Assembly (NCBI GenBank): GCA_013995675.1
Contig: VWRR01000003.1
Span: 124,001-188,000, forward strand
Length of the DNA: 64,000 nucleotides
Source: Cyanidiococcus yangmingshanensis
Lineage: Eukaryota > Rhodophyta > Bangiophyceae > Cyanidiales > Cyanidiaceae
Direction of reading: 5' to 3'
Under the pieces are notes generated by a model. It was not told where the DNA came from, ran no database searches, and saw nothing but the letters and a program-made list of their open reading frames with translations. This document shows positions 53,182 to 62,763 of this stretch, piece after piece (position 1 is the stretch's first letter; every line of letters begins with the position of its first letter). The position numbers were made by a program, and so were the translations under genes.

Positions 53182-54286
53182 TCAGTTTTCCATCTCGTTA
53201 TCGAAATGGCTTCCGTGGCCAATGGTATCGAAGAAGACATGCGGCTGCCATCCTCGACGCTCAGTTCCAGCAGGTGCCGACTCCATTCGGGAAATGTTTG
53301 CAGCACGTCGCTCAGCCATCTTGAGCACGTCCGTGAACGCTGCGACTGTATGGGCTTGCAACAAGCCATTTCGAATCGTTTCGTCACGGCGAATATCTGA
53401 CGTCAACATTCGGAACAAATGACCGCGGATGATACGCGGATGCGTTCGGGGATCATACGTTTCCACAATGTCCAAGTATTCGTGGGCCAGCTGATAGATG
53501 CACAAGTCCTCTCGACCAGAGAATAAGGCCGGATACGCCAGCAGCCGATCTGCAGAGAGGATGCCATCACAATGCGTCTCGGCGAGGCCGCGTTGCACAT
53601 CAGCCCAGCTCTGGATGTTCCCGTTCAGAAGCACTGGGATGCGCAAGTGCTCCTTGATCTGCTTGATTATCGACCAGTTTGCTGGGCCCGGTTCATTGCC
53701 TTTCTGGTCCCGAGTCCGCCCGTGGACAGCAAGCACTGCGCAGCCTGCGTTTTCCAACAACTGTGCATAGGCCAGTGTTCGACTCTCGTCGGGGAAGACG
53801 CGAATCTTGCACCATACCGGCACACGACAAGCAGCGTCAAGCGAAGACACCAAGCGCTGCACCAGCGTCCAATCATCCTGCAGAAAGGCACCGTATCGCC
53901 CTCGCCGAGCAATGTTCTGTGGACAGCCAAGGTTCAGATCGATCGCGTCGACGTGTGACTTCTACGTGTTTGGCGGCAGCGACCAACGTTTCCGGCTCGT
54001 TGCCGCAAAACTGAGCCACCAAAGGTCGATCAATGGAACACGTAGAAAAGTACTCTTCCCGGTACTTTTCGCATCGTAGAAAGTTGCTCGAGTGCAGCAT
54101 TGGTGTGTACGCCAGCTGGACACCGTAACGACGAACAAGAATCCGAAAAGCGAGCTCGGATGCGTCCACCATCGGCGCACAGAGATAACGTGGAGAACCC
54201 AACGAACGAAAGTGTTCCCAAGCTCGTTGAACCATTCCGCTTCGGCTTGCTGATACTGGAGCTGATGGTGCAATCTGTGCAAACAT
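53182..54286 (-). CDS. tRNA-dihydrouridine synthase, DUS1-like (frame break)
   Basis: Reduces uridine to dihydrouridine in the D-loop of tRNA (DUS1 modifies U16/U17), with FMN in a TIM barrel. From the ATG at 54286: RYLCAPMVDASELAFRILVR (the A-P-M-V-x-x-S start), GVQLAYTPMLHS, FCGNEPETLVAAAKHVE, then in the next frame DAIDLNLGCPQNIARRGRYG with the catalytic Cys in G-C-P, VPVWCKIRVFPDESRTLAYA, LAVHGRTRDQKGN, IPVLLNGNIQSWADVQRGLA and DGILSADRLLAYPALF. The frame changes +1 near 53953-53960, immediately before D-A-I-D. The length (about 370 aa) is normal. Confidence 0.9.
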
Positions 54287-54894
54287 TCCTCGAGTCGCGT
54301 GAATCAACACCCTGATTGCTAACGCCCCCGAACGAATCAAGAACAAACGAACGAGTTTCTGCGACCGATCGATTGGGTCTCAGGGGCTTGCGCCCGCAGC
54401 GCCACACCCCCTCTTCTCCAAAGCCCTTGTCGTTGCGTTCGCTTCAATGGTCGTCGCCGGAAGACCCCATCGACCTTGCCACTTATATCGTTTCTGTCTA
54501 AGTCGAGGCCTCAATGCTCACCGCACCTCGACTCGATAACATTCGTATTCAAGACCGCATCCAGTCTTTAGGCCTCGGCAGCATACGATTGAGCAGGCAT
54601 GTCACCGAGCCTCGCCAGGATCGTTATGCGAACAGCACCCTCGTTCAAGTCCCTGTATCGATCATTGTTGGCGCTTTTGAATGATTAGAAGCACCTCATC
54701 CTGTCGAGTATGTACATAAAGAATGAAACAATCATCAATACGAGTCATGATTGCCTCAGTCAGGTTCCGAGTCAGCGTCAATCCTCGACGCCTGTCCATG
54801 GTGAAGACGCGTGCATCGAGACGGGCACGAGCCAAAGCTGTCGGCCGTCTTGCGAGCACAGCCTGATCTTGTATGGCCTCTCGCTGAACAGTGG
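54287..54894. other. divergent spacer, no gene supported
   Basis: Between the starts of DUS1 and the zinc-ribbon gene. A 45-codon minus-strand frame (54799-54662) is discussed among the rejected items. Nothing else seen. Confidence 0.35.
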
Positions 54895-54902
54895 CAGTGA
54901 GG

Positions 54903-55578
54903 ATGCGGCGAAAACCTAGGATAAACTTGCTGTTTCTGGCGAATCATCTTTTCGTCTTCACATCAGGGCATGAAAAGGTACGAACTGCGGAGGGCACGGT
55001 GACCATTCGGTTGCAGGGACGGCAATATCCTGGCTGCTGGGTTGGCGTGCGTTCAGGACACGTCGCTCGCAGCGTACGCGGGTGGATGGGGGTTTCTCGT
55101 TTCGGTAACGTCCGAGAAAACCGATCGATGAAGCGACAGAAACACTTTCTGCAGACGTTAAGGTCGCAGGATCGGCGTGGTGGTCCGCGTCTCGACTGGA
55201 ATACGGCTGTGATTCGAGCTTCGAGGTGGTTGTCATCCGACTCAGGGACAGCTGGTCATCTGGGCTTTGCTGGTATGGCTCGTGATCAGCGGTCGAATTG
55301 GTGTCATTTTCGACTCTTTTCTGATTCTGTTTGCGGTGTTGAGCTTTGCGCCTATTGTGGGTGCTTTCGCACTGCGTTGGTGGATATCGGCGAACGTGCG
55401 CGAAGGCACTTGTCCGAACTGTCGTTTTCCAGTAACAGGTATTGTTGGACGAGAGTTCCGCTGCCCGTCTTGCTCACAACGAATTTTGGCTGAAAAAGAC
55501 GGTAGATTTGTGTTCACCGAAGACGCTCGTTCCGCTGTTATCAACATCGAAGCGCGAGAGGTCGATCCCAAGGATTAG
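54903..55578 (+). CDS. zinc-ribbon membrane protein, possibly plastid (frame break)
   Basis: Function unknown. The N-terminal half (from the ATG at 54903) is basic, like a transit peptide. A +1 change at about 55269 leads into a hydrophobic segment with VWLVISGRIGVIFDSFLILF and VLSFAPIVGAFALRWWISAN (two predicted membrane spans), then VREGTCPNCRFPVTGIVGRE and FRCPSCSQRI, i.e. two C-P-x-C pairs of a zinc ribbon, and a short acidic end. Plant chloroplast proteins with two transmembrane helices followed by such a ribbon are known, but I cannot name this one. Confidence 0.5.
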
Positions 55579-56538
55579 AGAGCCCTCCATTCCTGACACC
55601 CGATGATGGTGCTCGCGGAACTCAACCAGAGCCGTTGCATGCATTCGCTTGATCTCTAGTTCTGTCCAAAGACGGGCTCCCAGCAAGGCCGATACATCAG
55701 CTGCATTCGCGCCATCATCACAAAGAGCAGCATCGCAGCGTCTCGAGTCGCCACCGCGCAGCGACACTCCCTCAACAAGGACTGGTTGCGAGAGCCGACG
55801 TCGTTCCGGTGATTGCTGCAGATAGTCAGCGCCTCCAAAGCACATCATCTGACGGACGCAAGGCCGTGCATGCGGGGAGAATCCCACACGCGAATACGTT
55901 CCGCATACAGCGTCTCCAATGCAGATATAATGCGACAAGACTGAGCGTCATAGGTCTTACTAGGTTTGCGTTTGGACTCAACGCCCCTTGGCATAGAGAG
56001 AAGTGACGCGAACCGGGATGCAGCGATCCAGCTGAGCAGTGATCTCCTAAACGCTTTTCATGGGAAGTAACGCTCGAAGAACGAAAACGACCGCTCAATG
56101 GTTGCCAACGTCCAGCTCGTGATGTCTTTACCCGACGCGATGATCCATGACTCCAAACGCGATGCATCAGCTATTCTCGAGAGGAGGCCTCCGCCACAAC
56201 CTTCCAGTAATCCAGCATTGGCCGATTGCCTGATAAGCCTTCCATCTCAACAAGCTAAGACACCGAGAAAAAGAGCTTCACAACTCGAGATTGACTGGAA
56301 GGAAGCTTCACCGCGGATCTATTGCAGCAACCGGGTCATTCGCGAACACACCATGACGACGGTGGTGTTGCGTCACCAGCGGACGCGAAGTCGCAGGTGC
56401 ATCATGGCGAGAGGCGGCCACCATGGCGCGAGCTTGAGCGTCACCAACTGTACGAATCTTTGGTTTCTTTTCGGGTACAGACCCAGTCTCTGGTAAGGCC
56501 ACTGATCAGGTGACTTTGTGGCAACAGGAGAGACACCA
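55579..56538. other. spacer, no gene recognised
   Basis: Nearly 1 kb between the zinc-ribbon gene and MO25. Frames on both strands look random. Probably holds the MO25 promoter. Confidence 0.4.
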
Positions 56539-57852
56539 ATGTCCGTGTATGTGAGTGACCCTTCCAGGTCAGTCATTGAAGCGTTGTTGCGGTTGCGGCG
56601 CGCTGCGGAGGCACTCCCAAACCAGGCTTCGGCGACGACTCCCCAGTCGATTGAGAAGCACTCGCTTGGATCACCAAAAGACACCGAAATTGTTCAGGCA
56701 GAGAACCAGGAGGTTGAGAAAGCGCCATCGACAACCGAGGCTATGAAGGTCCAGGAAGAGCAACAACGAGTGGCGATCGTGCTAGCAGCGTTGCGATCGC
56801 AGCTATATGGTGAGGGTCGGCACGACCAGCCGAGTCCCGAAGCCTCCGGAGCAGCTACGACACACGGCAAACATGGACAGACTGGGGTCGCTGACACCGA
56901 CCAAGCCACGCCCAGTCGCAACGCGGACCAGCAGTTGTCCGCTGAGGCATTGCAAGCGGTTGTCTATGACGCGGACCTGTTGCAACTGTTGGCCTCGTCG
57001 TTGCCCTTGATGGAGTTCGAGTCACGCAAAGATGCTGTTGCGATCTTCAACAACATTCTGCGAAGACAAGCGGAGAATAGATGTATGCAGGTATGTGCCA
57101 AAGTGATCGAGCATCTGCTACTCGACTACGGGCGACCGGATGTATCGCTCACCTGTGGCATGATGCTTCGCGAGGCGCTTCGGCACGAGGACTGCGCAAA
57201 GGTGCTCTTCATGCTGGATAGTTTCTGGGTTTTCTTCAAATTGGTGCAGATGAACAATTTTGATGTGGCGAGCGATGCCTTTACGACCTTGCGTGTAGCA
57301 CTCACGCGACACAAGAAGCTTGCGGCAGAGTTCATGCTCGAGCATTTCGATCGCTTCTTCCTCACCGAATACAACAGTTTGCTACGATCCAACAATTACG
57401 TCAGCAAGCGACAAGGTCTCAAACTCTTGAGCGAACTCTTGCTCGATCGGTCCAATTTCTATGTCATGATCCGATATATCGGGATTGTGGACAACCTCAA
57501 ACTCGTGATGACGTTGATGTTGGATCCTGGCAAATCCATTCAGTTCGAGGCGTTTCATGTCTTCAAACTCATTGTGGCGAACCCGAACAAGCCAGACGAT
57601 GTGAAACGTATTTTGATACGGAACCGCGAGAAACTTTTGCGCTATTTAACCGCTTTCGGGAAGGAGGTTCCGGCCGGTAATCCGGCGTTTACGAGTGAAG
57701 CTTTTCGAGATGACCTGCAGCTCGTCATGAATGAGATTCAAAAACTCGATACAGAGCGCGCAACTGGGCCAACGGATTCCACAGATTCATCCAAAGACAC
57801 CAGTGGGCTTGCTTCCAAATTGGAGGCCCCAAACCACGATAGCGGTTTGTAA
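56539..57852 (+). CDS. MO25/CAB39-like scaffold protein
   Basis: MO25 is an armadillo-like helical scaffold that activates STE20/LKB1-type kinases. The 437-aa protein (ATG at 56539) has an acidic, Gln-rich N-terminal third, then the MO25 fold: LLQLLASSLPLMEFESRKDA with AIFNNILRRQ, PDVSLTCGMMLREALRHEDC, FKLVQMNNFDVASDAFTTLR, FDRFFLTEYNSLLRSNNYVS, RQGLKLLSELLLDRSNFYVM and IQFEAFHVFKLIVANPNKPD, all in the family's order. The N-terminal extension makes it about 100 residues longer than animal MO25. Intact. Confidence 0.95.
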   Translation: MSVYVSDPSRSVIEALLRLRRAAEALPNQASATTPQSIEKHSLGSPKDTEIVQAENQEVEKAPSTTEAMKVQEEQQRVAIVLAALRSQLYGEGRHDQPSPEASGAATTHGKHGQTGVADTDQATPSRNADQQLSAEALQAVVYDADLLQLLASSLPLMEFESRKDAVAIFNNILRRQAENRCMQVCAKVIEHLLLDYGRPDVSLTCGMMLREALRHEDCAKVLFMLDSFWVFFKLVQMNNFDVASDAFTTLRVALTRHKKLAAEFMLEHFDRFFLTEYNSLLRSNNYVSKRQGLKLLSELLLDRSNFYVMIRYIGIVDNLKLVMTLMLDPGKSIQFEAFHVFKLIVANPNKPDDVKRILIRNREKLLRYLTAFGKEVPAGNPAFTSEAFRDDLQLVMNEIQKLDTERATGPTDSTDSSKDTSGLASKLEAPNHDSGL

Positions 57853-58016
57853 AACGAAACGTTGCCGAATTTGGAAGACTGGTGGTTTCTGTGTGCCGCT
57901 TCGTCGGCGCGGAAACGCGGTCGTAAAGAAGCTAGCTAGTTTACTCATCGGGGCCGCCAGCCTACCAAATGGATTTCGTCCGGGACGTCGGGCTAAAATT
58001 CATTCACAAACGCTCT

Positions 58017-59768
58017 CTAGTATGGCCCATAGCAACGAATGCGGTACACGAGCGCTCGTCCGCGATCATTGCCTAGAGCGAGGAATCCGCCACCAGGCGA
58101 GAACGAGGCTGACCAGACCCGATGCAATGGAGTCTGTGCAGTTGGCCAGTTCGAGAATGTTTTGCCCACCCCGAGATGAACGACGCGGGCCGCATTCCGC
58201 TTGGCCCGAGAAGCATAGAGCAGTCCCTGGTCGTCGGGTAAAAACGCCAAAGTATCGATATGCGTTACCAAGTTCGATACCGAATATTTGGGTGCTACGC
58301 TGGACGTTCTTGAATTGATGGACTCGCCACACTGATTCGTCAGCTGCTCACGACGAAGGCGTCTCGCGTCGTAGATGTGCACAAAGCCAGCGTCCGAGCC
58401 GGTTGCCAGGTAGTGCCCACCCGGCGACCAGCTCAGCGCCGTACAGCGAACGGTGCCTTGATCCAGGAATCGGGTCATAGGGCGTGATACGACCGCATCC
58501 GATGAATCAGCACCCATTCGCAGATCGTACAGGGAGACATAACCACTGGTCTCACCAGCGCAGGCAAGCACGGCACTATCCGGGGCAAAGGTAACCACGC
58601 GAACAGATGAAGCCCCACTCTGCGGACCGCAGCCGACTCGGATGCATCCGACGTAATCCTTGCTATGCGCATCGAGTAGAATCACTTGACTATCGTCGCC
58701 CACAAATGCGAGCAGTTTCCCATCAGGGGAAGCAACCAAACGCTCGTAGCTACGCTCCCTACGCAGGCTCTCCAGGGTTCGAACCTTTATTCCACGCTGC
58801 GCAGCCAAGTCGTACTCATAGAAATAGCGGCGACGCCCAGCCAGATAGATCGCTCGGCCATTATCAGAGCCTGGACCACGCGCGAACCCAGCAGTGTAGA
58901 TGGGCATATCAGCGAAACAGACTGTATGCAAGCACTCGTTTTCGTGCGCGCCACGCCATCGTACCATGTCGGCAGGCTCATCGGTCACGTGGAACAGTCG
59001 AAGGCGTTTGTCCAGCCCCGCAGTAAAGAAGAGATGGGCGGACACTGGATGGAATCCCACACTCGACAGGACGCTCGCTGATGGAGCCGCTGCATTCGCA
59101 TCTGTTAGTCTCTGAATGGGCAACATCCCTGACGGCAACGAGCCCTTGCCTTTCCTCTCTGATTTACCCGTCGCCGGGGGAGAGATCGACTCGCAGAGGG
59201 CTGCTGAGTCTGTCGGGCAATGTTCGGCGACCCCGCTCACAAGGCATCCTTCGGGCTCGCTATCGAGGTGTCGGGTTGCCCATTTTGGTAGACCATGTAG
59301 CGCGATAAACTGATCTCGTAGCCGTTTCTCAAACGTTTGCCGACTGATCGCGGTTTCGGTTAGCGCGTGCCGCAGTTTCCGCCGGCGGCTTTTAGAGACC
59401 AGCGATACAAGTTCACCCTCGACGTCGCTTGCGGACGACACCGCGTTTGCAGGCTCTGACGCCGCCTCCACCCGCCCGTCGCTGGATAGACAACGTCGAC
59501 CGAGGTCGCTAACTTTGCACGCCTCTGAATCAAACTCCAGTTCACAGAGGGCAGTTGCGTTGTGGTTGAGGAGAACTGTCGAAGCGCGTTCCTCTTCTGG
59601 GCCAAAGACGAACCGTTCCAGCTCGACTTCCGTCTCAGGTAAACGTGGCGTTCGAGCACTAGAGGGAGAGCGTTTCCCCGTCGGTTTTCGCCGTGCCGAC
59701 GCCTTCCGAGACCTAGAGATCGGGCCGTAATCTTCATAAAATGCTCTCGTACTTTCCATCGAACGCAT
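58017..59768 (-). CDS. UTP18-like WD40 protein of the small-subunit processome
   Basis: UTP18 belongs to the UTP-B module that matures 18S rRNA in the nucleolus. A 583-aa protein: a basic/acidic N-terminal region with a helical segment (TAISRQTFEKRLRDQFIALH, preceded by SRRRKLRHAL), then WD-type repeats beginning HPVSAHLFFTAGLDKRLRLF, with GRRRYFYEYDLAAQ, ERLVASPDGKLLAFVGDDSQ, VVTFAPDSAVLACAGETSGY, CTALSWSPGGHYLATGSDAG and SASFSPGGGFLALGNDRGRA. The A-G-x-D-K-x-L-R-L-F start and the R-R-x-F-x-Y-D-L motif are typical of UTP18. Intact; the ATG at 59768 or 59759 may be used. Confidence 0.85.
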   Translation of the reverse strand: MRSMESTRAFYEDYGPISRSRKASARRKPTGKRSPSSARTPRLPETEVELERFVFGPEEERASTVLLNHNATALCELEFDSEACKVSDLGRRCLSSDGRVEAASEPANAVSSASDVEGELVSLVSKSRRRKLRHALTETAISRQTFEKRLRDQFIALHGLPKWATRHLDSEPEGCLVSGVAEHCPTDSAALCESISPPATGKSERKGKGSLPSGMLPIQRLTDANAAAPSASVLSSVGFHPVSAHLFFTAGLDKRLRLFHVTDEPADMVRWRGAHENECLHTVCFADMPIYTAGFARGPGSDNGRAIYLAGRRRYFYEYDLAAQRGIKVRTLESLRRERSYERLVASPDGKLLAFVGDDSQVILLDAHSKDYVGCIRVGCGPQSGASSVRVVTFAPDSAVLACAGETSGYVSLYDLRMGADSSDAVVSRPMTRFLDQGTVRCTALSWSPGGHYLATGSDAGFVHIYDARRLRREQLTNQCGESINSRTSSVAPKYSVSNLVTHIDTLAFLPDDQGLLYASRAKRNAARVVHLGVGKTFSNWPTAQTPLHRVWSASFSPGGGFLALGNDRGRALVYRIRCYGPY

Positions 59769-59929
59769 TTAAGGTACCACACGCAATACGTGTACTGAGG
59801 CAGGATTCCCGCTACACCCTGGACGAGACGCTGATAGCCAAACGAGTTGTTGAGGCCAGTCGGCAAGCCAGCGAGACGCCGGCGACCGCACTGTGGCTGC
59901 ATTTCGCGTTGGCTTATCAGCGCACTCGG

Positions 59930-60061
59930 TTGCAAGGCATTCAAGTAGTTGTATTCAGAGCTAGAGATTTTACAGGGTCGATAGAGACGGAGTCTAGTAG
60001 TTGCAAGGCATTCAAGTGGTTGTATTCAGAGCTAGAGACTTTACAGGGTCGATAGAGACAG
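59930..60061. repeat. 71-bp tandem duplication
   Basis: Two copies starting at 59930 and 60001 (both TTGCAAGGCATTCAAGT) share about 60 nearly identical bases, with small differences, then diverge. They lie in the spacer between the divergent UTP18 start and the NFU1 end. Confidence 0.9.
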
Positions 60062-60269
60062 GAGAGCACCCAAACTCGCGCAAGCTTGTCCTCGAAGCGA
60101 AGACGGTTCGTACAACGCGAGGAGCTTCCGTTTTTGGCTATAGTACCTCGGTAAAGTGCGGTGAGGTCGCCTCAAACGCTTTCCAGGCACGAATATGTGC
60201 GCGTATACAGAGCACGTTTTTCAAACATTGTAGAGAAGCGTCAAAATCAGAGGTCGAATGTTGTCGGTG

Positions 60270-61250
60270 TCACCGAGTTGTTCTACCGCTGGGGTTGATG
60301 TTTCGTGGCCAGGTTCTGCAGAGCACCGCCATCGGGTTTGACTCAGTTGCAGCGGCCGACGCTCTGAACAGCGAAAGTACAGAGCTTGTCTCCGATATCT
60401 TCTTAATCAGGAGATCGCGTGCTCGGAACAGAATGGCGAGGTACTCGGAGGTTTTCATTTGACCTCGTAAGGGGGTAGCACCTTGTCTAGCCGCGACTTG
60501 GCGCTCCAGCTCACTCAACATTCGATTGCTTTCCGCCTCTAGCGAGTCGCTTTCCACGTTCTTGACTTCTCTGACAGCCTTGACTTCAGGCACATAATGC
60601 CGCAGCATGTTTTCGACGCCGTTTTTAAGCGTGACGCTGCTGCTTGCGCAGCTCGAGCAAGCGCCTTGCAGTTCCAACAAGACGGTGCCGGTCTGCTCCT
60701 CAAAACCGCGATACAAGATGCTGCCACCATCCTCCGCGACTGCAGGTCGAATGCGGGTCTCGATGAGCTCTTTGATCATGGCCACATGCTCCGGGTCTGT
60801 GTCCAAAATCCTCGTGTCCGCGTCCAGTTCCGGAGAGTCAACACTACCGGTTGTTTCATCCAGAAATAACGGTTGGCCAGACATGTAAAAGTCCATGATG
60901 GCGGAGAAAATCTCGGGCCGCAGGACGCTCCAGTCAATATCCTCGCGTTTGGTCACGGTGACAAAGTCCGGTCCAAACATGACACCTACAACGCCGTCGA
61001 TCTGGAAAAGTCGCCGAGCAAGCGGTGACGCACTTGCGGCTCGAACGGACGAAAAGTCAAAAGTGCTTTCATTTTCCATCACCACTGAACCAGGCAAAAA
61101 CTTGACCGAGTTTGGATTCGGTGTGGTTGCGGTTTGAATGAAGAGTGTGCGACGTTGGCGTGCGAAGACAACAGGTTGTCCAGCCAACCAACCAGGGAGC
61201 TTTTGGTGCCAGCCACTGCGACGACCATTGCGGTCCCAAAGAGTGAACAT
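60270..61250 (-). CDS. NFU1-like iron-sulfur cluster scaffold, mitochondrial
   Basis: Carries [4Fe-4S] clusters to mitochondrial targets such as lipoyl synthase. A 326-aa protein from the ATG at 61250: Arg-rich presequence; Nfu N-domain ATTPNPNSVKFLPGSVVM and FQIDGVVGVMFGPDFVTVTK; then the NifU-like C-domain ELIETRIRPAVAEDGGSILY and LLELQGACSSCASSSVTLKN with the cluster-binding C-x2-C, and GVENMLRHYVPEVKAV. After this it has an unusual tail of roughly 95 residues (helical, with LSELERQVAARQG and YLAILFRARDLLIKK) not present in standard NFU1. Intact frame. Confidence 0.93.
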   Translation of the reverse strand: MFTLWDRNGRRSGWHQKLPGWLAGQPVVFARQRRTLFIQTATTPNPNSVKFLPGSVVMENESTFDFSSVRAASASPLARRLFQIDGVVGVMFGPDFVTVTKREDIDWSVLRPEIFSAIMDFYMSGQPLFLDETTGSVDSPELDADTRILDTDPEHVAMIKELIETRIRPAVAEDGGSILYRGFEEQTGTVLLELQGACSSCASSSVTLKNGVENMLRHYVPEVKAVREVKNVESDSLEAESNRMLSELERQVAARQGATPLRGQMKTSEYLAILFRARDLLIKKISETSSVLSLFRASAAATESNPMAVLCRTWPRNINPSGRTTR

Positions 61251-62763
61251 AGCGTAGTGCTCGTCGTCGACAGCCTTCCTTAGTCACAATGGGATCCGTG
61301 TACTTGGAAACATGGCTAGTTGGCCAAGACCACCGCTTCACTGCCGGTTCGAGTCGAGGCCACCACGAACGCAAGCGTTGCATGACTGCAGTAAACAGCT
61401 TCTGTATAGAACGTCGCTCAAGCCTCTTCGTTTCCTTTTCGGTGAGTTTGGTCACTCGATTCGTTGGCCAGTCTTAAACACCGCTTTATGCCAAGCTGAG
61501 CTCCCGTAACCTCGGTCAAGTGCAGTGTACAGTACAACGAGTCTCTAGCAGTCGCGACGGGTTTCCAACCGGCCCGAGCGCCGCCTGGATATATTGTCGC
61601 TTGCGGGTCTCCAAACTCGTCCGCTGCACCACGCTTCCAGAATACCGTTCGGCACTAGAATGACGAACGTTCCTGGTCATGAACTGGTGTAGATCATCAA
61701 ACTGGTCGAATTGAGTAGCAGAGAGGTTCCAGTTCCAAAAGTAAACAAGATTTGCGGGACCAAGAGGCCTGCTTGCTCTGCAGACACGGAGGCGAAGAGC
61801 GGGCACGCCTTGGATAGAGTCGAACGTTTAGACGGGAGCTCCGTACCTGCAACGAAGAACATTTTGCTTTGGATCTTACGCTAGAGGTGTGTTCCTGTTC
61901 CAAACGTCTCGCAGAAGCCGCTACTGAACGTGAGCACGTGATGCTAAGTTATCAAAGGGGTTGCTGGCTCGTCAGCAAGGACGCTGGCCGATCAGCGTCG
62001 AGTCGGTAGCCCGCAAGTCGCACCGCAATGAACTCGCTACGCTCTCTATTTCAGCACATTTGGAGTGCACATTCGAAGCCCGTATGGATGTGGTGCTCAC
62101 AGAGTGCTCGGATAACTTGTTAATACAATATCTCGCCACGAATGAGCTAGCGTACAGATGCTGAATCATTCCGAACATGCAGGTGCTTTTGGAAACGTTT
62201 CTTGATGAAAATAATGCCTCGTGTCTTGCTGCCGCTCCTTCAAGGATGATTGCTGTCATTCATAGAACCAGAACTCAGAATCGAGACTCGATACTTCGCG
62301 ACGATAGAATGCATCACCAAATCGACGCGATCGTTGTACCCGAAAGATATCCCCTATAGAGGATTCGACTGAGGTCCTGTATTCTATCACATTCTTTGGA
62401 CGCAATGAGCTAGAGCAGAGTCACGAGCCACTCGTTGGTCACCGACACGCCACGGAGACACGAACTCCTCATGACAACGTTCTATTGCGGGAACTTTTGC
62501 AACGCTCATTCGAGTGGTCACAAACTCCACCGATGAGCGTTTGCAGCAAACAAGCACAGTCCAAGTGACGTCAGAGACATTTTCCGGGGTTTCGCGCCAA
62601 AGCGTTTCCCACCGCCAATCATTCTCCGAAAGACCCAGGACCCATTTTTGAACTCGTTCGATTCGCGGCAAGCGATCGAAAGGCGGACCAACGTTCAACA
62701 GCAGCAAAGAACGGTGCCTCCATTTGCAGCGTCACTGCACTTCATATACCGGCTTGTACATTG
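61251..62763. other. spacer, no supported gene
   Basis: 1.5 kb. A minus-strand frame 62707-62387 (RVQKWVLGLSENDWRWETLW) and one at 61455-61069 (KETKRLERRSIQKLFTAVMQ at its start, overlapping NFU1) look mildly coding but match no family. Otherwise nothing seen. Confidence 0.3.

Noticed and set aside
54662-54799. A 45-codon minus-strand frame with LTLTRNLTEAIMTRIDDC, superficially like the bacterial RNA-binding protein CsrA
   Set aside because: Too short, no eukaryotic precedent known to me, one residue out of register and no other CsrA features; most likely chance.
58775-58800. GGTTCGAACC palindrome resembling a T-loop
   Set aside because: Lies in the coding sequence of UTP18 and has no tRNA context.
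61330-61370. B-box-like GGTTCGAGTC on the plus strand, as in a second disrupted tRNA
   Set aside because: The flanking bases do not form a T-stem and no anticodon arm or permuted 3' part was found around it.
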